A DNA stretch of 64,000 nt, from positions 1,922,001 through 1,986,000 of the forward strand of contig OZ252093.1 of assembly GCA_965248175.1 (NCBI GenBank). The letters run 5' to 3'. Source of the stretch: VXPQ01 sp965248175. GTDB lineage: Bacteria; Bacteroidota; Rhodothermia; Rhodothermales; VXPQ01. Made by a program: the position numbers and the translations under genes. Under the pieces are notes generated by a model. It was not told the origin of the DNA and searched no databases. It saw nothing but the letters and a program-made list of their open reading frames with translations. Shown here piece by piece: positions 26,219 through 35,376 of this stretch; the stretch's first letter is position 1, and each line of letters begins with the position of its first letter.

Positions 26219-26671
26219 TCAAGCCAGATACGCCACAGGATCCGTTTGCCGATTCTCCCATCTCCGGAAGGCAATCAGGTCATTGTGGATGGAGTGAATC
26301 ACCGCGTGAACGACGGCCGCATCGTCCACGAAGCCGATGCCTATGAGCATGTCCGGAATAAGGTCTACCGGGTTAATGAAGTACAGCATGGCCGCCACTG
26401 CATAGGTTACCGTGCGCCAGGGTACACGCCGGTATTCTCTGAAAGCCCATGCTTTTGCAAGGCGCACCAGCGTACGCAGGTCCTGCGCGGCGCGTGCCGG
26501 CATGCTCCTGCTGTGTTCGAGTTTTGCGTACGCATGCCTCGATAGACGTATCACACGGGTTTTCCGGCGCACGATCCGGCGGGCCGCAAGGCGAGCCAGT
26601 TCCAATGCACGTTTTGGCATGGAATAAGAGGCAATTCTCCGAGTGGGACTTGAAGCGGTGGGAAGGGACAT
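26219..26671 (-). CDS. YkvA-like DUF1232 membrane protein
   Basis: The 150-residue protein carries the DUF1232 core YAVAAMLYFINPVDLIPDMLIGIGFVDDAAV at residues about 90-120, with the typical NPxDLIPD motif, preceded by a basic helical N-terminus (RRIVRRKTRVIRLSR). The function of this family is not known; members are small and membrane-associated. The ATG at residue 18 is an alternative start. It follows the M23 gene on the same strand by about 30 bases. Confidence 0.8.
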   Translation of the reverse strand: MSLPTASSPTRRIASYSMPKRALELARLAARRIVRRKTRVIRLSRHAYAKLEHSRSMPARAAQDLRTLVRLAKAWAFREYRRVPWRTVTYAVAAMLYFINPVDLIPDMLIGIGFVDDAAVVHAVIHSIHNDLIAFRRWENRQTDPVAYLA

Positions 26672-26702
26672 GGTGGGGAAGTGGTGTCGACGGGGTGTAG
26701 TG

Positions 26703-28073
26703 TTACATCAATGCTTTGTTCGGCGGATTCTGACCTTCCGGAACATCGCTGTTCGCGATATACGGAGGAATGATCCCGAGGATTTGCGGCATGATTTCAT
26801 TGCGCACGGTGGCAAATCGGTCCAGCAGTTCGGGGGCGACCGCGCTGGCGGGGGGGAGGGTGTCGGTATACGGATCGATCTGGCTGCCGTGTTTCCAATA
26901 CCGGTAGCACACGTGCGGGCCGGTCGCCAGGCCTGTGCTTCCCACGTAGCCGATTACTTGTCCCTGTTGGACTCGTGTACCCGGGCGCATGCCTGAGGCA
27001 ATACGCGACATATGCAGATAGCCGGTCGTGTACACCGAATTGTGCCGGATCTTGACGTAGTTGCCATTGTAGCGCTTGAATTGCGCTTCGAGGACGACAC
27101 CGTCCCCTGCCGAATAGATCGGCGTGCCGGGCGCGGCGGCATAATCCGTACCCAGATGCGCCTGGTGCCTTTTTTGGATCGGGTGAAATCGCCTTCGCGA
27201 ATAGTGTGAGCTGATACGATCGAATCGGATCGGCGCCTTGAAGAGTTCCCTGCGCAAGCTGTTCCCTTTCTCGTCGTAGAAGTCAGGGCGTTCCCCTTCT
27301 TCGAACCGGAATCCGAAATAGTCGGTTTTCCGGTGCCCGAACCGGGCTGCTATGATCCGCCCGACACGGATCGGCTCCCCGTCCACATGGAGCACTTCGT
27401 AGATCACGTTGAAGTCGTCTCCCTCGAGAATGCGAAAGAAATCCACCTGCCATGCGAACACTTCCGAAAGGGCAAGGGCAAGCGGCGGCACAAGGTTTGC
27501 CGGTACCTGCTTGGCTTCCAGTGTCCGGTAGAGGGAGCTTTCGATGCGTCCGGATAATTGCCTGCGCCTTATTTCTGTTTCCCGTTTTCCAGCGTAGACG
27601 GCGCTGGATGTGGAATCGGCAGCGAGATCGAATACGACGTAATTGAGTCTATCCTGCTCGTACACCACGTAGCGCGCCTGATACGTCCCGGCGAGAGAAT
27701 CGCTGTACACGCGAAGAGATTTTCCGGCCTGGATGCGCCGTACGTCAAAGACGTCCCGCGCCGAAGAGGCGATCGTAAGGACCTTTTCGTACGGGATGTT
27801 GTGTCCGGTCAGAATCTCTCCGAACGTTTCGTTCCGGCGTACGCTTCGGTCGATGACGTCATAGCCGTCGGCTACAAGGCCATATTTGTCGGGCTCTGTT
27901 TCGGGTGGTGGCGGCGGCGAGATTTCCTGTGTAAGGGATACCGCCTCGGGTGATTCGAGAGATGCGTCCTTGTCTCTAATGAGGAGGAGCGTTGCGGCAA
28001 GCAAAAAGACGCCGACAGCCGCTGCGATTCCGGAATACTTTATACTGCGCATGTCTGTAAATGACCGAAACAT
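26703..28073 (-). CDS. M23-family murein endopeptidase with N-terminal anchor
   Basis: Residues 12-31 are a single membrane anchor or signal (SGIAAAVGVFLLAATLLLI). Residues about 75-125 resemble the OapA/LysM-like substrate-binding part (GEILTGHNIPYEKVLTI, IQAGKSLRVY). The C-terminal LytM domain keeps its zinc ligands: HLGTDYAAAPGTPIYSAGDG (His, Asp), then TTGYLHMS and GPHVCYRYWKHG. This is the MepM/YebA type, which cuts peptide cross-links to let new peptidoglycan in. Unlike the EnvC-like protein at 19.9 kb, it should be an active enzyme. It is 456 residues long. Confidence 0.92.
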   Translation of the reverse strand: MFRSFTDMRSIKYSGIAAAVGVFLLAATLLLIRDKDASLESPEAVSLTQEISPPPPPETEPDKYGLVADGYDVIDRSVRRNETFGEILTGHNIPYEKVLTIASSARDVFDVRRIQAGKSLRVYSDSLAGTYQARYVVYEQDRLNYVVFDLAADSTSSAVYAGKRETEIRRRQLSGRIESSLYRTLEAKQVPANLVPPLALALSEVFAWQVDFFRILEGDDFNVIYEVLHVDGEPIRVGRIIAARFGHRKTDYFGFRFEEGERPDFYDEKGNSLRRELFKAPIRFDRISSHYSRRRFHPIQKRHQAHLGTDYAAAPGTPIYSAGDGVVLEAQFKRYNGNYVKIRHNSVYTTGYLHMSRIASGMRPGTRVQQGQVIGYVGSTGLATGPHVCYRYWKHGSQIDPYTDTLPPASAVAPELLDRFATVRNEIMPQILGIIPPYIANSDVPEGQNPPNKALM

Positions 28074-28238
28074 GCCGAATCCGATGCCGGGATATACACC
28101 TTACAGGGCCGATTGAGCGGGCGGGAGGCCGTGTGCCGGATGTACTGTTCGAAACTGCCGAATATCGACGAAATTCCGAGAAGCAGCGTATTTAATCAAC
28201 GTACGGTATTTACTGCGGTTTCGCAACCGGCGGTATCA

Positions 28239-28793
28239 TTATTTCGGTTTCCATAGGTATTCCTTTCCTCCTGCCGTGCTATTGGCCCAGCGCGCCAGCA
28301 CGAACAAGTAATCAGACAGCCGGTTCAGGTACGCCACAACGGCTTCATTGAGCGGTTCGCATGCTGCCGCTGCAACGACTCGCCGTTCGGCCCGGCGGCA
28401 GGTCGTTCGTGCAACATGGAGTATGGATGCGATCGGTACGCCTCCGGGAAGAATGAAATTCTCCAGGGGCAGCAGGTTTTCTTCCAGGCAGTCGATTTCC
28501 TGTTCGAGCCGCTCTATGTGTGCGGCTGCAAGGCGCGGTACGGTGGCCTTACTGTCCAGCGGCGTAGCAAGGTCGCTTCCGGCTACAAAAAGATCGTCCT
28601 GCAGGGTTGCAAGGAGGCCGTCGAGACGTTCGGAGGCCGGGTGCTCCGAGGCGAAGGCCCGCACCATGCCGAGCAGCGCATTCGTCTCATCGACGGCGCC
28701 GTAGGCTTCGATGCGTGCATGTGCCTTGGATACGCGGTTACCGCCGAAGATGCCGGTATCCCCGCGATCTCCCGTGCGCGTATATATTTTCAT
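28239..28793 (-). CDS. Cob(I)alamin adenosyltransferase, PduO type
   Basis: The enzyme adds the 5'-deoxyadenosyl group of ATP to cob(I)alamin. I chose the ATG at 28793 (MKIYTRTGDRGDTGIFGG, 184 residues), which gives the family's standard N-terminal ATP-binding sequence; the frame is open upstream but has no likeness. Further marks are RIEAYGAVDETNALLG, FILPGG and the ARTTCRRAERRVV helix with its conserved Arg and Glu residues. It is divergent from the lipoprotein gene at 28949, with a 155-base shared upstream region. No cobalamin riboswitch was recognised there. Confidence 0.95.
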   Translation of the reverse strand: MKIYTRTGDRGDTGIFGGNRVSKAHARIEAYGAVDETNALLGMVRAFASEHPASERLDGLLATLQDDLFVAGSDLATPLDSKATVPRLAAAHIERLEQEIDCLEENLLPLENFILPGGVPIASILHVARTTCRRAERRVVAAAACEPLNEAVVAYLNRLSDYLFVLARWANSTAGGKEYLWKPK

Positions 28794-28948
28794 GGGGCGA
28801 GCTTTCTTGCTGCGAAAGGGTAAACATATTTTTACCGAGGGAATCTGAAAGGAATCGGGACCCTTGGGAGCATGCCGTCGTGCAAGCGATGACTGATCGT
28901 TTTCGTCGATCGCTTCGCCGATGTGACCAATGCCTTTTGCGCAAGGTA

Positions 28949-29440
28949 ATGTTTTCCCGAAAATGCTTCGCCGGTTTTTGCATTGCGATGCTTGCGGGCA
29001 CGTTCCTGTCTGCCGGGTGCGATACACAGAAAGAGCAGGACGATTTTGCGCAGCAGGCAAGTCGTCCACCACAGAACATTACGCGCGTCGATGCGTCTGG
29101 AAAAGTTCTATCCGAAGACGAGGACGATTGGCGGACGGCGCCCGTATATGTGGGGGAGATCCGGGTAGACCCGGCCATGCCGAACCCGGCGCCGATCGGG
29201 GATTTTATCACGATCCGCGTCACCGTGACCGTATTTGACGCCGTGTATTCCCCGCTTCGTTTGAAAAACCTGCACGACAACCGCTTGCAAACGCTTTCCG
29301 AAATCGAACAGGCCAGTGATCCAGGAGCCTATCTGTTTCATGTGCCGGTTTCCCTGATTGGACCGGTCGGCTTGCATCGTCTGCTCGTTTTCGATGGCAT
29401 TGGCGAGATCGTTTCGTACGGCGACGTACTTGTGCAATAA
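28949..29440 (+). CDS. Hypothetical lipoprotein
   Basis: The ATG at 28949 gives 163 residues with a clear lipoprotein signal: basic start (MFSRK), core FCIAMLAGTFLSAGC with the lipobox LSAGC. The mature part has a beta-rich central section (VYVGEIRVDPAMPNPAPIGD, FITIRVTVTVFD, LLVFDGIGEIVSYGDV) that could be an Ig-like fold. I do not recognise a family. The HNH nuclease gene starts five bases after its stop, so they may be co-transcribed. Confidence 0.7.
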   Translation: MFSRKCFAGFCIAMLAGTFLSAGCDTQKEQDDFAQQASRPPQNITRVDASGKVLSEDEDDWRTAPVYVGEIRVDPAMPNPAPIGDFITIRVTVTVFDAVYSPLRLKNLHDNRLQTLSEIEQASDPGAYLFHVPVSLIGPVGLHRLLVFDGIGEIVSYGDVLVQ

Positions 29441-29444
29441 TGCT

Positions 29445-29945
29445 ATGAATGGCCACGTACTCGTACTCAACAACGACTACCGCGCATTGACGACATGCAG
29501 CGTCGAGCGTGCGGTGGTGCTGGTCTTCCTGCAAAAAGCCGAACTCGTCGAGTCCTTACCGGATCGATACGTCCGGTCGCCGACGATCCGGTATCCCTTC
29601 CCCAGCATTGTGCGGCTCAGAGCATACGTACGTGTTCCGTACAAGCGGGTCATGATGTCGAGAAAAAACATTCTCCGGCGGGATCGATTCCGGTGCCAGT
29701 ATTGCGAGTGCCGCGAGAACTTGACCGTGGATCATGTGCAGCCGCGGTCAAAAGGTGGACGGGATACCTGGGAAAATCTTGTAACGGCCTGCACCCCGTG
29801 CAACAACAAAAAGGGAGATCGTATGCCCGACGAGGCCGCCATGCCGCTGGTTCGCATGCCGTACCGGCCCAGTCACGTGATGTTCATCCGCGATTATATC
29901 GGGATATTGCACGAGGCATGGAAGCCGTATCTTTTTCTCAAATAG
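29445..29945 (+). CDS. HNH endonuclease
   Basis: The 166-residue protein begins MNGHVLVLNNDYRALTTCSV. This start form is shared by many single-domain HNH nucleases of Bacteroidota and Cyanobacteria. The HNH core is RDRFRCQYCECRENLTVDHV ... SKGGRDTWENLVTACTPCNN: two CxxC zinc pairs, the catalytic His in DHV and the Asn/His-type metal-binding positions. Substrate and role (repair, restriction or other) cannot be read. There is no neighbouring methylase or defence gene. Confidence 0.9.
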   Translation: MNGHVLVLNNDYRALTTCSVERAVVLVFLQKAELVESLPDRYVRSPTIRYPFPSIVRLRAYVRVPYKRVMMSRKNILRRDRFRCQYCECRENLTVDHVQPRSKGGRDTWENLVTACTPCNNKKGDRMPDEAAMPLVRMPYRPSHVMFIRDYIGILHEAWKPYLFLK

Positions 29946-29990
29946 CTGGCAGCCGACCGCTTTCAGGTACTGTTTTCAAACCGCCTTTTT

Positions 29991-30473
29991 ATGCGTCTTC
30001 GTGCTTCCCTGCTTGCGGCTCGCCTGTTATGGGTGTTTCCCGGTCTGCTCTTTTTGCTGGCGGTCAATCAGGCAGCGGTGACGATGAATCTCCGGGAAAC
30101 GGTGCGGACCGGCGCCGTGGTTAAAGCGGATGTGGTGGCGCTCTCCACAACCGACCGGGCGGATATCACCATGGCGTCGGCCCATCTCCGGGTGCCGGGA
30201 GCGGACGGCTCGTATACCGAGCACGTGTTGCCGCTTCCCATTACGTTCGTCCGGTCACTCGAGGGAAGCGATTCGCTGGACGTGTTTCTGTCCGGGGGAG
30301 CGTCGCAAGAAGTGGTGATCGCAGCGATTGGACGCGCCCAGTGGCGTCTTGCAGGGATAAACGGCGGAATTGCCCTCTTTGGATGCATGCTCCTTTCCTG
30401 GGGCGTGTACGCCTGGAATCGATACCTGCACAAGAAGGGGGATCCGGCGGAAGTCGCCGTGTTACCGCGCTAA
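29991..30473 (+). CDS. Hypothetical two-segment membrane protein
   Basis: The 160-residue protein has an N-terminal membrane segment (ARLLWVFPGLLFLLAVNQAA), a beta-rich middle of about 90 residues facing one side (VVKADVVALSTTDRADI, GSYTEHVLPLPITF), and a second membrane segment near residues 120-142 (GINGGIALFGCMLLSWGVYAW). The layout recalls DUF3592-type proteins, but the match is not certain. It converges with the MsrP gene, the two overlapping by 12 bases at their 3' ends. Confidence 0.6.
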   Translation: MRLRASLLAARLLWVFPGLLFLLAVNQAAVTMNLRETVRTGAVVKADVVALSTTDRADITMASAHLRVPGADGSYTEHVLPLPITFVRSLEGSDSLDVFLSGGASQEVVIAAIGRAQWRLAGINGGIALFGCMLLSWGVYAWNRYLHKKGDPAEVAVLPR

Positions 30474-31469
30474 GGGCCTGCCGGGACGGCGGGGTTCGTC
30501 CGGGTACAGTGCGGATACCCACTCGTCGTATCCATTGAAGATTTGCGTGGGGACACGCTCGTCGGTTTCCAGCAACGTTTCCGTGGCTTGGCTCCAGCGC
30601 GGGTGGGGAATATTTGGATTTATGTTCGACAAAAAGCCGTATTCCTCGGGCACAAAGTCGTTCCAGAAGGTCCCCGGTTGCTCATCCGTAAACTCGATGC
30701 GTACGATAGCCTTCGGTCCCTTGTAGCCGTATTTCCAGGGAAGGGCCAGTCGCAACGGAGACCCGTTCTGCTTCGGGAGAGGCTCGCCGTACATTCCGGT
30801 TACAACAAAGGCCAATTCGTTCATCGCCTCGTCCATGCGCAGGGCTTCGTAATACGGCCAGGGATACCAGTGCTGCTTTCTGATGCCCTCCATTTGCCCT
30901 GGACGGTTGACCGATACGAAGCGCACGTGTGTCGCGCGGGAGAGCGGTTTGCACCGCTCGATGAGTTTGCTGAGCGGGAACCCCGTCCATGGCACCGTCA
31001 TGGCCCAGGCCTCGACGCACCGGAAGCGGTACAGGCGTTCTTCGAGGTCCATGGTGCGGATCAGCTCCGCCACATCGAATGTGAGCCGTTTTTCGACGAG
31101 CCCGCGTACCCGGATTGTCATGGGAAACGGCTCGTAGGGCTCCGTAAGGTGCCAGACTTCCTTGGAAGTCCCGTCGAATTCGTAGAAATTGTTGTACGAG
31201 GAGGCGAAGATGCGTCCGGTTACTTCGCGTTCCGGGACGGAGAATGCCTCGTTGCGTGCGGCTGGATACCCCTCGCGCGGTGCGTTTCCCGGGATGGTGT
31301 CCAGCGGCCCGAACGAGGTCATGGAGCATCCCGTTGTGCCAAGGGCTGCCAGTGCGACGGTACCCAGGCCCAGTTCTTCAATGAATTGCCGCCGGTTCCG
31401 GTACGTATGTTCAGAGGTTACGTCGTTTTCTCTGGCTTGCCAGCGCGGGCGCAGAACGATATGGGGCAT
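30462..31469 (-). CDS. msrP: MsrP/YedY-like molybdopterin-dependent oxidoreductase subunit
   Basis: MsrP reduces methionine sulfoxide in periplasmic proteins. The ATG at 31469 gives 335 residues with a twin-arginine signal (NRRQFIEELGLGTVALAALG), as expected for an enzyme exported with its molybdopterin cofactor. The Mo-ligand Cys lies in YRFRCVEAWAMTVPWTGFPL. SPLRLALPWKYGYKGPKAIV is also typical. The membrane haem partner MsrQ is not next to it. It starts seven bases after the thiC stop. The 3' end overlaps the convergent membrane-protein gene. Confidence 0.9.
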   Translation of the reverse strand: MPHIVLRPRWQARENDVTSEHTYRNRRQFIEELGLGTVALAALGTTGCSMTSFGPLDTIPGNAPREGYPAARNEAFSVPEREVTGRIFASSYNNFYEFDGTSKEVWHLTEPYEPFPMTIRVRGLVEKRLTFDVAELIRTMDLEERLYRFRCVEAWAMTVPWTGFPLSKLIERCKPLSRATHVRFVSVNRPGQMEGIRKQHWYPWPYYEALRMDEAMNELAFVVTGMYGEPLPKQNGSPLRLALPWKYGYKGPKAIVRIEFTDEQPGTFWNDFVPEEYGFLSNINPNIPHPRWSQATETLLETDERVPTQIFNGYDEWVSALYPDEPRRPGRPLAR

Positions 31470-31476
31470 GGTTTTC

Positions 31477-33375
31477 CTATGAGTCGAGTGAAACGGCGGT
31501 TTGCTCAACATATATCTCTTTTCCTTTTTCTGCAAATTCTCTGGCCTTGGAATCCAGCCCCTTCTGAACAGCGTCCGTTTCGGAAAGACCGTGTTCCTGT
31601 GCATACTTCCTTATATCCTGCGTGATTTTCATTGAGCAGAATTTCGGACCGCACATGGAACAAAAATGCGCGACCTTTGCCCCCTCGGCCGGAAGGGTCT
31701 CGTCATGAAAATCACGGGCGGTATCCGGGTCCAGCGAAAGGTTAAACTGATCGTTCCACCGGAATTCGAACCTTGCCTTGCTAAGCACATTGTCCCGAAG
31801 TTGGGCAGTGGGATGACCCTTCGCCAGATCCGCCGCATGAGCAGCGATCTTGTAGGTTATGACCCCGTCCTTTACGTCTTTTTTATTGGGAAGCCCCAAG
31901 TGCTCCTTTGGCGTGACGTAACAGAGCATTGCGGTTCCGTACCACCCTATCATCGCTGCTCCTATGGCGGAAGTTATGTGGTCGTAACCGGGCGCTATAT
32001 CGGTCGTAAGGGGCCCCAGGGTGTAGAAAGGAGCCTCGCCGCATGTCTCCAGCTGCCTGGTCATGTTCTCCCGTATCATCTGCATAGGGATGTGTCCAGG
32101 ACCTTCTATCATGACCTGAACGTCATGCTTCCAGGCTATCTGCGTAAGCTCTCCCAGGGTGTCAAGCTCAGCGAACTGGGCGGCATCGTTCGCGTCGGCT
32201 ATTGCCCCCGGCCGGAGGCCATCACCCAGCGAAAAGGCTATATCATACGCCTTCATTATCTCGCATATTTCTTCAAATTCCGTGTAGAGAAAACTTTCCT
32301 TGTGGTGAGAGAGACACCACTTCGCCATGATGGAGCCACCCCTTGAAACGATCCCTGTAAGCCTGTTGGCGGTAAGCGGTATGTAGCGAAGAAGAACCCC
32401 CGCGTGTATGGTGAAATAGTCAACCCCTTGCTCAGCCTGCTCTATCAGGGTATCTCTGTAAATTTCCCAGGTAAGCTCTTCCGGTTTCCCATTCACTTTT
32501 TCAAGCGCCTGGTATATGGGAACCGTTCCTATCGGAACCGGGGAATTTCTTATGATCCACTCTCTGGTTTCATGGATATTGTCCCCTGTCGACAGGTCCA
32601 TTATCGTGTCGGTTCCCCATCGGCACGCCCAGACCGCTTTTTCGACTTCCTCTTCAATACTTGAGGTAACTGCAGAATTTCCGATATTCGCATTTATTTT
32701 TACGAGAAAGTTTCGCCCTATGATCATGGGCTCGCTTTCAGGGTGATTTATGTTATTCGGAATTATGGCGCGCCCTGCTGCAACTTCGTCCCTTACAAAT
32801 TCGGGGGTAATGTGGGAGGGCGGAATACGAGCGCCGAAATCTATCCCTGCATGATAAGATCCAAGCTGCCCGTAGTAGTTTTCCTTGAGTTTGTCGATTC
32901 TCTGATTTTCCCGTATGGCTATGTACTCCATTTCGGGAGTTATAATGCCCCTTTTAGCGTAGTGCATCTGGGTCACATTACGCGAGGGGGCGGCGCGAAG
33001 GGGTTTCCGTATATTTCCGAACGTTATCCCGTTTGTTCTCTCGAGTCTTTTCCGCGCGAACGCCGAGGAAAAACCGGGCAGTTCCAAAACATCTCCCCGC
33101 TCCCTTATCCACTTTTCGCGAAGCGGCGGAAGTCCTTTGTGAACGTCGATATCAGCTTCGGGATCGGTGTAGGGGCCGCTTGTGTCGTAAAGGGTTATCC
33201 TGAAATGGTCCGCACCGGGGCTTTCAGAGAGTGCATCCTCGGTTTCGACTTCCCTCATCGCGACCCTTATGTCGTGGATTCTCCCATCTACGAATATTTT
33301 TTTCGATTTTGGGAAAGGGTCTCTCGTTATGGCGGATTGCGCAGGTATTTTTTCTTTTTTCTGAGAAGAACTCAT
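31477..33375 (-). CDS. thiC: Phosphomethylpyrimidine synthase ThiC
   Basis: ThiC is the radical-SAM enzyme that rearranges aminoimidazole ribotide to HMP-phosphate in thiamin synthesis. The 632-residue protein has the characteristic C-terminal cluster site FCSMCGPKFCSM (CxxCxxxxC) and long family blocks such as NINHPESEPMIIGRNFLVK and EGPGHIPMQMI. Base composition differs from the neighbours: 27 of 60 bases are G or C at 32701-32760, whereas the window is mostly well above half. No other thi gene is adjacent and I find no TPP riboswitch upstream, so transfer of a lone thiC is possible. Confidence 0.97.
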   Translation of the reverse strand: MSSSQKKEKIPAQSAITRDPFPKSKKIFVDGRIHDIRVAMREVETEDALSESPGADHFRITLYDTSGPYTDPEADIDVHKGLPPLREKWIRERGDVLELPGFSSAFARKRLERTNGITFGNIRKPLRAAPSRNVTQMHYAKRGIITPEMEYIAIRENQRIDKLKENYYGQLGSYHAGIDFGARIPPSHITPEFVRDEVAAGRAIIPNNINHPESEPMIIGRNFLVKINANIGNSAVTSSIEEEVEKAVWACRWGTDTIMDLSTGDNIHETREWIIRNSPVPIGTVPIYQALEKVNGKPEELTWEIYRDTLIEQAEQGVDYFTIHAGVLLRYIPLTANRLTGIVSRGGSIMAKWCLSHHKESFLYTEFEEICEIMKAYDIAFSLGDGLRPGAIADANDAAQFAELDTLGELTQIAWKHDVQVMIEGPGHIPMQMIRENMTRQLETCGEAPFYTLGPLTTDIAPGYDHITSAIGAAMIGWYGTAMLCYVTPKEHLGLPNKKDVKDGVITYKIAAHAADLAKGHPTAQLRDNVLSKARFEFRWNDQFNLSLDPDTARDFHDETLPAEGAKVAHFCSMCGPKFCSMKITQDIRKYAQEHGLSETDAVQKGLDSKAREFAEKGKEIYVEQTAVSLDS

Positions 33376-33642
33376 GGGCGACCGACCTCTTAGCGAAAAT
33401 GTGTTGGACGTTATACCGGTTTAGGGGATCGCAAGCCTGTTGACAAAGCATCCCGGGAATAAAAAGTGCTTCGGGTTTTCACCGATTGAAACCATCTCTG
33501 CATGGAGAACGCCTTGCAGGATTGCCAGCCGTAACGCAAACCCTGGTCACTTCGTACCCTACCCTGCGGGTATGCTTCTGTTCCATGCAACATGTCCGGC
33601 CCTGAAAATGGCAATATGGAAGACCGGAATGACCCCCGGTGG
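33376..33642. other. Intergenic region upstream of thiC
   Basis: This 267-base gap lies between the GT2 gene's stop and the thiC start on the same strand. I looked for the TPP-aptamer marks (CTGAGA and the later ACCTGATC ... GTAGGGAA blocks) and do not see them. A short imperfect stem-forming pair around 33454-33484 (AAGCA / TGCTT) is present. No gene is evident. Confidence 0.5.
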
Positions 33643-34338
33643 CTATCCTGTACCGGCCCCCGGGTTTTTGTACGGGTACCGGCTTGCAAGCGTATTCGGG
33701 TTCGCTCCACTCGCGTACCGGATCCACAGGCAGGTGTTGGAGAGTTGTTGTCGAAAAGGTCCATGTTCTCGAAAGCGGCGCGCCGAGGAGGTTACGTATT
33801 TCTTCAGAAAGACGAAGCCGCCCCGTTCGTGGAGTTTGCGTACGAGCTCGATGTCCTCGAAGATAGGAAGGTCCGGATAGCCGCCCACTTCCTCGAACAC
33901 GGAACGCCGGACGAAGCAACCGCGGTCCCCGAAACATATGAGAGGCGCATGAAAGTACGTGAACCAGGTGTAAAAACGAAGCAATGGGGTATTCTGGTCG
34001 AACCGGAGTTGAAAGGCGCCGCTTTCGAATGCAGGGTCGGACAGCGTTTTTTGCACCTTTTCGAGGCCGTCGGGGGGCAGAATCGTGTCGGCATGCAGAA
34101 ACAGCAGAATATCTCCTCTGGCTTGTGCAGCGCCTGCATTCATCTGCCTGGATCGCCCTCGTGGCGCCTGGACGACTCGTCCGTACCGGCTGGCAATAGC
34201 TGCCGTTTCATCGAGGGAGCCGCCGTCCGCGACAATGATTTCGTGTTCGGGCGTCTGCCGGCTTACAGACCGCAAGGTGTTTTCGATGCCCGCGGCTTCA
34301 TTCAATGCGGGAATGATCACTGAGATGAGAGGCTCCAC
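33643..34338 (-). CDS. GT2-family glycosyltransferase (TIGR04283-like)
   Basis: The 231-residue GT-A protein begins MEPLISVIIPALNEAAGIE and has the nucleotide-sugar Asp in EIIVADGGSLDET, the metal-binding DxD-like LLFLHADTILPP, and the FGDRGCFVRRSVFEEVGGYP acceptor region followed by FEDIELVRKLH. This matches the small soluble group annotated as rSAM/selenodomain-associated transferase 2. There is no membrane anchor; the last residues (YPYKNPGAGTG) are hydrophilic. The sugar donor and acceptor are unknown. It starts two bases from the end of the amidinohydrolase gene. Confidence 0.85.
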   Translation of the reverse strand: MEPLISVIIPALNEAAGIENTLRSVSRQTPEHEIIVADGGSLDETAAIASRYGRVVQAPRGRSRQMNAGAAQARGDILLFLHADTILPPDGLEKVQKTLSDPAFESGAFQLRFDQNTPLLRFYTWFTYFHAPLICFGDRGCFVRRSVFEEVGGYPDLPIFEDIELVRKLHERGGFVFLKKYVTSSARRFREHGPFRQQLSNTCLWIRYASGANPNTLASRYPYKNPGAGTG

Positions 34339-34339
34339 C

Positions 34340-35227
34340 TTACCAGATAGTTAACTTCATGCAATACACCGAAGCGCCGGCCTTCAGAAATTCTCCGGTG
34401 TCGATTTCAACCGGCTCGAACCCTGCATCCTGTAGTCTCCGCATGGTCTGCGGGCACCCTATCTGGAGCAGCACGTGCCGTCCATCCGGGCAATGCGCAT
34501 TGCACGCCAGCCGTTCTCGGGCTTCGGCTTCCGGGACTTCTATGACACGTTCGAAGAGCCGGTGGACCATGGATATATCCTCGGAACGAAGCGCGGCCGG
34601 GCAGATGAGCGCCGTGCGTTCGTCCAGCGCGCATAAGCACGTGTCAAGATGGTAAAAGGCCTCGTCGTCGAGCCGCATCGGAATGACGGGTACGTCCAGC
34701 ATGGACGAAATTGCGTCATGGGTGGCCCGGTCGGTGCGCTGGCCGTATCCCCCCCAAAGCAGGCGTCTACCGGTATGCCAGATGGCGTCTCCGCCTCCTT
34801 CGAAGGTAAGCCCCTCGGGGAGGTGGCGGACGTCACACCCCAGTTCGCGGAAAAATCGCTCGTAGTGTATGCTTTCGCCGTATCGGGGCGCTGTGGCCAT
34901 ACGACTCAGAATGATCCCCGGCGATTTACCGTCCAGGGGCAGGAACGGCGCTGCGGCATTGGCCGCAAAAACCATATCGTATAGCCCCTCTACGCCTTCC
35001 GTGCTGTGCACTTCCATGCCGAGCGCCCGGTAGGTATCCCGCAGTGTTTCCCATTGGCGCCGCGCCCTGATGCGGTCCACGTTGCCCACATGGCCGGTCA
35101 TATGCGGGTTGATTACGTATTGCACATCATAGTGCGCTGGCGTTGCCATCGCAACACGTCCCGGTAGGGGCATCGTCGGGCAATCGCTGACAGTAAAGTC
35201 GATCTGATCGACGGACTCGAAAATCAT
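34340..35227 (-). CDS. DDAH/amidinotransferase-superfamily hydrolase
   Basis: The 295-residue protein belongs to the guanidine-modifying (pentein) superfamily. Substrate-binding acidic residues lie in LTFEGGGDAIW. The catalytic His is in FYHLDTCLCAL and the catalytic Cys in GASVYCMKL near the C-terminus. This arrangement fits dimethylarginine dimethylaminohydrolase-like enzymes better than arginine deiminase, which is longer. It probably hydrolyses a guanidino compound to citrulline or a similar product; the exact substrate is uncertain. It is followed closely by the GT2 gene. Confidence 0.87.
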   Translation of the reverse strand: MIFESVDQIDFTVSDCPTMPLPGRVAMATPAHYDVQYVINPHMTGHVGNVDRIRARRQWETLRDTYRALGMEVHSTEGVEGLYDMVFAANAAAPFLPLDGKSPGIILSRMATAPRYGESIHYERFFRELGCDVRHLPEGLTFEGGGDAIWHTGRRLLWGGYGQRTDRATHDAISSMLDVPVIPMRLDDEAFYHLDTCLCALDERTALICPAALRSEDISMVHRLFERVIEVPEAEARERLACNAHCPDGRHVLLQIGCPQTMRRLQDAGFEPVEIDTGEFLKAGASVYCMKLTIW

Positions 35228-35376
35228 AGCCGTATGGGTGCGAGTTAAGTGGATAATTTGTCAGAGGCGACAGCGGAAGACAGGGGGATGCCGCCATTGC
35301 CTGCCGGGGCCCGCTAAGGCAAACAGGCGCCGTAAAACTACATTTTCCAATGAACGAACAACCGGGCGCCGGCGAG

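Noticed and set aside
29445..29945. HNH nuclease as part of a restriction or defence system
   Set aside because: Neighbours are a lipoprotein and a small membrane protein; no methylase, helicase or toxin gene is nearby.
33376..33642. TPP riboswitch expected before thiC
   Set aside because: None of the conserved aptamer blocks could be found by reading either strand.
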